From Rhizopus arrhizus (Eukaryota > Mucoromycota > Mucoromycetes > Mucorales > Rhizopodaceae), in the NCBI GenBank assembly GCA_024220505.1, contig JAKZZE010000017.1:1054001-1118000 (forward strand): 64,000 nt of DNA. The letters run 5' to 3'. Both the position numbers and the translations under genes were made by a program. A model generated the notes under the pieces. The model saw only the letters and a list, made by a program, of their open reading frames with translations. It was not told where the DNA came from and made no database searches. Positions 58,254-64,000 of this stretch are shown here, piece by piece (the stretch's first letter is position 1; each line of letters starts with the position of its first letter).

Positions 58254-58742
58254 GTTTTTATGTTGATAAATTTGGTTTGCTTGTAGTAAGTGACCACCAG
58301 ATCTTGTATTGTAGATCAAACAGTAAAAAGTAATAAGAGTTTTCTTGATAAGAGAATATAAGATTGATACGATGAAGATAATTTGACTTCAAAGGACTTG
58401 ACTTGATGTATATGTAGGGGATCAGAAAGATTTTAAATGTAGATCCTTGAAGATATTCTTTTTATTTTATGTTAAAGTAAAATATGTCAAAAGTAAGTTA
58501 TATCAAAAGTAAGTTATATCAAAAGTAAGTGAGTCTTTCAAAAGTGAAAGGATAAAGGGATATTTATAAGGTTGTGATTTTTTTGTGTTTTTCTATTTTT
58601 GAACTTTTTTGTTTATCTTCAGGGACTGATGTCCCTCCTAGTGTTATTTTATAGGTTAGCTTGTAGGTTAGTGTTTTAATAGAGTAAAGTTTGCTTGTAA
58701 AGCTTGATTGTATGGTTAAGATTGCCTTATAAGTTGTTGTTT
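58254..58742 (-). mobile_element. Retroelement leader / 3' gag flank remnant with PBS-like site
   Basis: Contains AGTGACCACCA (58289-58299), the complement of a primer-binding site, and a leader matching that at 61290-61334. It also has a 16-bp tandem repeat (58481-58532) and a perfect hairpin AGGGAC-TGAT-GTCCCT (58621-58636). The part next to the Tc1 element continues the gag frame for only about nine codons before TAA, so it is the natural end or decayed tail of the gag region. Confidence 0.5.
58481..58532 (+). repeat. Tandem repeat, about 3 copies of a 16-bp unit
   Basis: Unit TATCAAAAGTAAGTTA with small changes (TATGTC in the first copy, AAGTGA in the last). Confidence 0.8.
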
Positions 58743-58744
58743 TA

Positions 58745-60383
58745 CAGTGGGTCAAAAAACTGATGCAAGGAATCCATTTTTCTCAGTTTTTGTAGCGTAC
58801 ATCCTGCCACAATGGTACAAACTGCTTCTGTTTCTACATAGTAGATTTCCTACATGTCTTGAAAAATCCGAAAGAGTTTAAGCCCTATTGGATAAGTATT
58901 GAAGGAAGTATGAGACGCGCAATTTGAAAATTTGAAAAAACGGAAATTTGAACGAAATGAATTTATTTATTAATATTTAGTTGATCCTCCTTTTCTATTA
59001 ATAACCTCTTGAATTCTTGCCGGCATGCTATCGATGTACCTTTGGCAAAGTTCTTTATCAAATTCATTCCATGCTTTTTCTACTCGTTCCCAAAGCTCAT
59101 CCGTATTCTTTGCTCTACGTTCGTAATAGCTGAGCTTTAACTTCAGTTGATGCCATACATGTTCTATTGGATTTAAGTCCGGACTCTGAGCTGGCCAATC
59201 GCTAATATAGCGCACTTGATGATTATCTAACCAGGCTATTGTGGATTTTGCCTTGTGCTTTGGATCATTATCATGCTGAAAGTAAATGTTGGACCAGTTG
59301 AAATTGTAGTACTCCATAGTATCACGAAGTGTAGTGTCTAATATATGCTGATAAACATCCGCGTTCATGTTCCCATCGTAAATTTGACAAGCATATCCTG
59401 GTCCTTCAGATGTTATGCAGCCCCACATCATCAACTTGCCGCCTCCATGCTTGACTGTAAACTCTAGATGATGCGGTTGAAGAGGATCACTTGGTCTTTT
59501 CCAATAATACTTACAACCATCAGAGCCCCATACGTTGATCTTGGTTTCATCAGAAAAGACGACGTTTCGCCATTCTTCCACTGTCCAATCCTGGTGCTTC
59601 TTGGCCCATTCTAATCGATGCTGCATATGAGCTTTTGTCAGAAACGGCTTCTTTTTTTTTATTGAAGAATGGAACTCCATTGATTTCAGGACGTTAATTG
59701 CTGACTGGTATGAGATATCATAGCCAAGTTGAACCAGCTCCCGGTGTACCTCTTTGGCAGTCTTTAGAACCCCTTCAATGACTTTTCTTTTGATTAGCCG
59801 TTTCGTCACTTTGGAGACTAATGTAGGTCTACCAGCTGAGCCCATTGTCCTATTTGAAAACAACCGCCTAAAGTATCTACTAACAGTTGATTCATGTACT
59901 CCAATCTCCTTAGCAATATCGTACGTTGATGTGGATCCAGTTAATGCTTGCTTGAGATCGTTTACTTTTTCTTCTGGCAGTCGTTTAGGCATGCGATTGG
60001 TAATAAGGTAAAAAAGAGAAATAATTTAGATAAGAAAATTTCAAATTTAGAATAAAGGAATTGTAAGCGCTTTTATATACTGGCAACATTCTAATCATGT
60101 CAAGAATGTGAAAAATTATGATAGCAACCGGTTGGGTCGTATTAAAATTTGTTATTCCAAACATATGTAAACAAGTAAAAAATGCCGGATGTTTATAAAA
60201 TTCCCTTTAACAATATCAAATTCCACCAATAACTATTGCCCATATCAGATAATCGACGAATAAATGCCCCTTCTAGTGAGGTACAAACAATCAATGTTTG
60301 AGATAGTTTCATGCAGTATCCATAGACAACCAGCTGTAAAACCGGTATTTTGCAATTCCTTGCAGCAATTTTTTGACCTACTG
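58745..60383 (-). mobile_element. Intact Tc1/mariner DNA transposon (1639 bp)
   Basis: Terminal inverted repeats of about 29 bp: left CAGTGGGTCAAAAAACTGAT onward, right CAGTAGGTCAAAAAATTGCT onward on the other strand, with 26 of 29 positions equal. It is flanked by a TA duplication at 58743-58744 and 60384-60385. It carries one uninterrupted transposase gene. It is inserted in a retroelement gag gene. Confidence 0.93.
58970..59992 (-). CDS. Tc1/mariner transposase (340 aa), intact
   Basis: Cut-and-paste transposase. ATG 59990-59992 (MPKRLPEEKVNDLKQALTGS). The N-terminal HTH pair includes STYDIAKEIGVHESTVSRYF and a second unit (KTAKEVHRELVQLGYDISY); between them is a GRPTL linker. The catalytic DDE domain: VVFSDETKINVWG (first Asp), YFQHDNDPKHKAKST (second Asp), and PAQSPDLNPIEHVWHQLK (Glu, DD34E spacing as in Tc1). 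WGCITSEGPG is also typical. Full length with no stop or frameshift and all three catalytic acids, so the protein may be active. Confidence 0.95.
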   Translation of the reverse strand: MPKRLPEEKVNDLKQALTGSTSTYDIAKEIGVHESTVSRYFRRLFSNRTMGSAGRPTLVSKVTKRLIKRKVIEGVLKTAKEVHRELVQLGYDISYQSAINVLKSMEFHSSIKKKKPFLTKAHMQHRLEWAKKHQDWTVEEWRNVVFSDETKINVWGSDGCKYYWKRPSDPLQPHHLEFTVKHGGGKLMMWGCITSEGPGYACQIYDGNMNADVYQHILDTTLRDTMEYYNFNWSNIYFQHDNDPKHKAKSTIAWLDNHQVRYISDWPAQSPDLNPIEHVWHQLKLKLSYYERRAKNTDELWERVEKAWNEFDKELCQRYIDSMPARIQEVINRKGGSTKY

Positions 60384-61085
60384 TAATGCTGGCATGGAAT
60401 GTTCATTTGTATCAACCAAATCAATATTGTGGTTATTGGACATGTGATGATAATGTTGTGCAGCATCATTTTGATATATAAGGGCTTGATTAGCATTCCT
60501 TGGTATAAAAGGATTATCAACCATGGCGATCTTGCGAGGTCTATTAGCATTCCACCATCCTTCAGAGTGATTAATCCAGTCCTGCATAGTCTTTGAACTG
60601 CTCTGTATGCAAAACTGCTTTATCTCTCTAAGAAGACCTGCGCGAAACCTGCTTTCTATGACTGGCTCTTGAGTGATACCGGCAAGGTCTGCAGCTTCTC
60701 TTAATCTAGCAAGGAATATCTGGGGATGTTCTTGTTCGCCCTGGTACATTTCGTTGAACTCTAGTTCATAACTTTGTATCAATTCTGGAGTGATGTAATG
60801 ATTCGTTAAGAGTTCTGTTGCATTATCATATTTAACGTCAGGGATTCGCTTGAGTATTTCTTTTTCATAATACACTTTAGCTGCTCCACGTAATTGTGCT
60901 TTCAAAATAGTAAGTTTGCGGGGTTCTTGAGTGATGTTATTAATAGCAAAGTACGATTCTAAGATTTCTAAAAAGTGACGAAAGTCTTCGCCTTCGTAAC
61001 CATGGAAATCAATAAGTACAGGTCGGTAACTTGCATTCATATTGGTATTTGCCAACGCGATATGTCCTGTGGTAAAGGTTGCCAT
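60384..61085 (-). pseudogene. Ty3/gypsy gag, 3' end cut by the Tc1 insertion
   Basis: ATG 61083-61085 (MATFTTGHIALANTNMNASY). The Retrotrans_gag capsid region reads FHGYEGEDFRHFLEILESYF, LTILKAQLRGAAKVYYE and YELEFNEMYQGEQEHPQIFL. It then runs LREAADLAGITQEPVIESRF and a Gln/Asn/His-rich end before the TA where Tc1 inserted. The open frame runs a few codons into the transposon. No CCHC zinc knuckle is seen before the break, and no protease/RT follows on the far side. A PBS-like site lies 78 bp upstream (61163-61175). Confidence 0.8.
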
Positions 61086-61162
61086 TTCAAAATTTGTGAT
61101 AATTTTGTTTTAAAAGTTTAGGTTTGTAGATTTTTCTTGTAAGTTTTTGATTTAGATCCCTC

Positions 61163-61175
61163 GTAGTGACCACCA
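61163..61175 (-). other. Primer-binding site of the gag element
   Basis: GTAGTGACCACCA on the plus strand, i.e. a site complementary to a tRNA 3' end including CCA on the element strand. It is separated by two bases (AA) from TGTAAC (61178), the probable inner edge of an LTR. Confidence 0.65.
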
Positions 61176-61177
61176 AA

Positions 61178-61609
61178 TGTAACTTGTTAGTACTTGGGAT
61201 TTGGATTGTGTTAAAGTGTTGTAGATTTGTTTAATTTGAAGTTTGAAGCCTTGAATGACTTGAGTTTGATTAACTTGATTGAACGTTTAACAGTTCTTTT
61301 GATATAGTAATTTGGTTTTAAGTAGTGACCACCAGATCTTTATAGATCAATAAGGTTAGGAGTAAGATTATTTAATAAAAGATAAAAATAAAAGGGATCT
61401 TTCTTGATTCGTGATAATTCAGGTATCAGATCAGAAAGAATAAGTAAAAATAAAAAGAAAAGAAAAGGTAATTGTGACCCAATAAGAAAAGATTGCTTTT
61501 TAAGCGCAAGAAAATATGATTTTTTGAATGTCTGTTATTTTGTTCAAAATATTCATCTTATTTATATAAAAATATGGGGTGCCTATTGTCTCTTGTCCTG
61601 AACTGTAAA
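61178..61609 (-). mobile_element. LTR/leader region with a second PBS copy
   Basis: From 61178 (TGTAACTTG) to about 61289 (TTTAACA) may be a short or truncated LTR. At 61290-61334 comes a second leader with the identical 13-mer GTAGTGACCACCA (61322-61334). 61335-61609 is then AT-rich LTR- or UTR-like DNA up to the stop of the 261-aa ORF. Borders are uncertain. It looks like the junction of two tandem or nested retroelement copies. Confidence 0.45.
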
Positions 61610-62395
61610 TTAAAGTTCATGTTCTTCATCCAAACTGTAATTGTACATGTTTGTATCGGGGACTAAATCATTGTTCGTGTTACAGATCCCCCAACCAAAA
61701 GAAAGACCATCCTTGGTCTGTTCCTGAAGCCAGATGTCATTATCTCTGACTTTTCTTATCAAGGTTCTGTAATTAGCGAGATTCGGGAGCAAATTCTTTA
61801 ACTGGGTGTACTTGACCGCCCAATAAGTTTCCTTGGCATACAATCCTTGACTAATTCCTCCAAATGACAGTCTTGACCATTCATTCACATGCTCGAGAAA
61901 GCGAAGCGTGACTTGTTCTTTCAGATCTCTTGCTTTTTCTTGTTCCTGGGTAAGAATTTGGTATTGATCAAAACTCTCTACCATCATTCTTTCATGTATG
62001 TAGAGTTCATCTACGGGCTCGGGATTTTGGTTGACACAATTATATATAACGTCAAAGAGATCATCCGTGTCCAACAAGTTTAGGATACTGTCCGGCTGGA
62101 TCAAGTCTTCTCCGGTTCCAGGATCATAGGGCGTAGCAGTAATGTGAGCCTCCATCTGTCCTTTGTTAAGGGCGAGCTGGTTTATGATATGATTGATAAA
62201 CTCTTGACGAGTTCCTGTTTCAGAGCCTATGACATACTCTATAGGTTGGTAACCTCCATCTTCGCACTGGTTTAGATAATTGTTGAGATGGGCTTCTACT
62301 CCTTCAGGACCATGCTCTTCATAGATTTGTTTCAAATACAATCCAGCGGGGACAGAGAGACCAGAGAAAAGAGGAGAAAAGGTTTCTTGATTCAT
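61610..62395 (-). CDS. Unrecognised 261-aa ORF in the env position of a retroelement
   Basis: An intact frame from ATG 62393-62395 (MNQETFSPLFSGLSVPAGLY) to TAA 61610. Balanced, acidic, soluble-looking composition. Segments: YEEHGPEGVEAHLNNYLNQC, GTRQEFINHIINQLALNKGQ, SILNLLDTDDLFDVIYNCVN, a helical middle (QILTQEQEKARDLKEQVTLR) and KDGLSFGWGICNTNNDLVPD. No signal peptide, membrane segment, zinc knuckle or protease motif is seen, so it is not a classical env or gag. It lies 117 bp downstream of the integrase ORF on the same strand, with its own A-rich leader, and before LTR-like DNA. I do not recognise the family. It may be an accessory retroelement gene or a captured host gene. Confidence 0.7.
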   Translation of the reverse strand: MNQETFSPLFSGLSVPAGLYLKQIYEEHGPEGVEAHLNNYLNQCEDGGYQPIEYVIGSETGTRQEFINHIINQLALNKGQMEAHITATPYDPGTGEDLIQPDSILNLLDTDDLFDVIYNCVNQNPEPVDELYIHERMMVESFDQYQILTQEQEKARDLKEQVTLRFLEHVNEWSRLSFGGISQGLYAKETYWAVKYTQLKNLLPNLANYRTLIRKVRDNDIWLQEQTKDGLSFGWGICNTNNDLVPDTNMYNYSLDEEHEL

Positions 62396-62468
62396 TTTTC
62401 TTTTGTTTTGTTAATAATGATAAAAGCAGTTTTGTTCTAAAATTTTGTCGATTATTTATATGTTTTTG

Positions 62469-62496
62469 TTTTTTTTTTTTTTTTTTTTTTTTTTTT
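62469..62496 (+). repeat. Poly(T) tract, T28, between the two ORFs
   Basis: On the coding strand this is an A28 run in the leader of the 261-aa ORF. Confidence 0.8.
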
Positions 62497-62512
62497 GGTG
62501 TGTGTGTGAAAA

Positions 62513-63859
62513 TTATTGAAGTAATACGTTTGTTTCAGGATCAAGTCGCACATCATGATCTCTGACATTTTCCAAACACCATTGTACTTTAGGTAACAAA
62601 TAGGGTTTCAGACGATTTCCGTGCACCCTTCTAATTCTAGTATCTTGTACATCCAAACTTTTAATATGATATGTGCCTTTTCCTAATGATAGGTGTATAA
62701 TGAATGGACCATCCCAATTGTCTTGTAATTTAGCAGACCAAGATGTAGATAGAGAGTCTCTGTATAATAGTACTAAGTCTCCTAGTTTGAAGGGAGGCTT
62801 TAATTCTCTGCTCTCTTCTAATATCTTTTTCTCAATGGCCTTCTTTTGAGTTGCTTGTACTTGTGCAATAGCTTTTGCGGCTTGTTCACGTATTCTTCCC
62901 AGGTTGTATATTTGATGTATTGTCCTATGTCGTAAAATGGCTTCATACTTTGGTGAATTTCGTTCGTACACATGATGATCCAAGTCAAAAGGATTTTTTG
63001 GTTCATATCCATATGTCATGAAGAAGGGTGATTGCTTAGTTGATGCTTGCTTTATACTTCGGTAAGCAAATAAGGCAGCAGGAAGGTATACGTCCCAATC
63101 TTTTTTCTCCTCATTTGAACGTTTTTGTAATATTGAAGTAAGTGTTCGATTAAAGCGCTCGATTAATCCATTACTTTGTGGATTATATGGTGTAGTCGTC
63201 TTGTGTATTATTCCATAACTTCTACATACTTGTCGAATTAAGTCGCTTAAGAAAGGCTTTCCATTATCCGTAACTATAATAGTAGGACAACCATGTCTAC
63301 ATATTATCTCTTCATATAGGAACATGGCTATTTCTGCAGCTGTTTGAAAACGCATTGGTCTGGCTTCTACATATTTGGTCAGATAGTCGATGCCTGCTAT
63401 GATATATCGAAAACCCGAACGTGAGGCTTGCACATGTTTAACATCTAAGGCTATTCTATCGAAGGGTTTGGTAGATACGGGTACTGGATACAATTCTTCG
63501 TTCAGATGCTTATTTCCATGCACTTGGCAATGATGACACCTTTTTACATATTCCATTATGTCTTTGGTCATTTTATCCCAGTAATACCTTGCAGCGATCT
63601 TGTGTAGTGTATTATTGTATGCCAAGTGTCCTCCTAAAGGATGTTGGTGATATGCGTATACGACTTCTTCTGCTTCTTTCTTGTTTAGTACTTTGCGGAT
63701 CAATCCGTTTTCAGTATTGTATCGATAAAGTAAACCTTTGTATAGGGTAAATTTTTCGGATTCCCTAAGTAGGTATTTTTCTTCAGTGCGTGTGAGATTT
63801 GATGGTAGTTTGAGTGTTTGTAAATATTGTTTCAGTTGTTCTATTTGGCTATCTTCCAT
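62513..63859 (-). CDS. Ty3/gypsy integrase as a free-standing ORF (448 aa)
   Basis: Intact integrase. ATG 63857-63859 (MEDSQIEQLKQYLQTLKLPS); an in-frame TGA lies about 30 nt upstream, so it is not a read-on from reverse transcriptase. The H2C2 zinc finger reads HPLGGHLAYN...RCHHCQVHG. The catalytic core has IALDVKHVQASRSGF (Asp), IIVTDNGKPFLSDL (Asp) and YNPQSNGLIERFNRTL (Glu). The C-terminal GPY/F-like domain includes FKLGDLVLLYRDS and LQDNWDGPFIIHLSLGKGTY. No chromodomain follows. Its leader is A-rich, like that of the next ORF. Either the element splits pol, or the RT part has been lost and this is a 3' remnant or a domesticated gene. Confidence 0.88.
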   Translation of the reverse strand: MEDSQIEQLKQYLQTLKLPSNLTRTEEKYLLRESEKFTLYKGLLYRYNTENGLIRKVLNKKEAEEVVYAYHQHPLGGHLAYNNTLHKIAARYYWDKMTKDIMEYVKRCHHCQVHGNKHLNEELYPVPVSTKPFDRIALDVKHVQASRSGFRYIIAGIDYLTKYVEARPMRFQTAAEIAMFLYEEIICRHGCPTIIVTDNGKPFLSDLIRQVCRSYGIIHKTTTPYNPQSNGLIERFNRTLTSILQKRSNEEKKDWDVYLPAALFAYRSIKQASTKQSPFFMTYGYEPKNPFDLDHHVYERNSPKYEAILRHRTIHQIYNLGRIREQAAKAIAQVQATQKKAIEKKILEESRELKPPFKLGDLVLLYRDSLSTSWSAKLQDNWDGPFIIHLSLGKGTYHIKSLDVQDTRIRRVHGNRLKPYLLPKVQWCLENVRDHDVRLDPETNVLLQ

Positions 63860-64000
63860 TTTTGTGATCTTGTGTAATGAATTCTTTCAGTGGCTTTTTG
63901 TTTATTGTTCAAGATGAATTTGTGTTGTTTCAAGTTTAGATTTTTTTTTTTTTTTTTTTGAATAGCTTGTTTCGAATTTGTGTTGTTTTGTCCGACCTCC

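Noticed and set aside
58564..58755. RIP-like C-to-T decay, suggested by several TAA/TAG codons in the frame after gag
   Set aside because: The stops follow the probable natural end of gag, and the nearby LTRs and Tc1 element show no C-to-T bias.
1..64000. tRNA or rRNA genes
   Set aside because: No cloverleaf with a T-loop consensus was found. The GTAGTGACCACCA sites are primer-binding sites without a tRNA body.
1..64000. CRISPR array, prokaryotic operons or terminators
   Set aside because: The sequence is eukaryotic, with spliced genes and no regularly spaced direct repeats of that kind.

Overview
The window looks like nuclear DNA of an early-diverging filamentous fungus, most likely Mucoromycota and probably Mucorales. 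It is AT-rich. Genes are split by short introns (about 40-70 nt) with GTAAGT/GTATGT-like donors and TAG/CAG acceptors. Protein content is fungal: septin, BCK1-type MAPKKK, SreA/Urbs1-type GATA factor, Ima1. LINE and Ty3/gypsy relics are also present. The genus cannot be fixed from the sequence alone. Gene models were built by reading the frames and splice sites by eye, so single exon borders may be a few bases off.

Bases 1-20,000 hold the 3' end of an FAD amine oxidase (+), then a minus-strand series: pyruvate dehydrogenase kinase, a SAM methyltransferase, a universal-stress-protein-domain protein, a divergent CDK-like kinase, a probable GPI-anchored secreted protein, an Ima1-domain nuclear-envelope protein, and the CORVET subunit Vps8 (about 1500 aa). 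A short decayed type II membrane protein lies near 10 kb, and 3580-6382 is almost gene-free.

Bases 20,000-50,500 are gene-dense: a BCK1-like MAPKKK with a striking 12-copy SLWAVPP-type repeat, the Golgi coiled-coil protein CASP/COY1, a Cdc11-type septin, a four-RRM Nrd1-like RNA-binding protein, a bHLH factor, carnitine acetyltransferase, a LINE relic, a TTC39/IML2 protein, a small secreted double-psi beta-barrel protein, an iron-type GATA repressor that needs a -1 shift at an A7 run, fructose-1,6-bisphosphatase, and a DDHD phospholipase. Metabolic links are visible but not clustered: PDK, carnitine acetyltransferase and FBPase all act in carbon-source switching. BCK1 and the septin act in cell-wall and polarity control; Vps8 and CASP act in membrane traffic.

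Bases 50,500-64,000 are a transposon graveyard around one unrecognised host-like gene. It holds a degenerate chromovirus (+), a Ty3/gypsy pol fragment (-) split by a solo LTR with a 5-bp target duplication, a second near-identical solo LTR in opposite orientation nested in an older LTR, an intact Tc1/mariner element with terminal repeats and TA duplication inserted into a gag gene, and a retroelement 3' portion with a free-standing integrase ORF followed by an unrecognised 261-aa ORF in the position where env would lie. Three copies of a tRNA-3'-end-like primer-binding-site sequence tie several of these pieces together.
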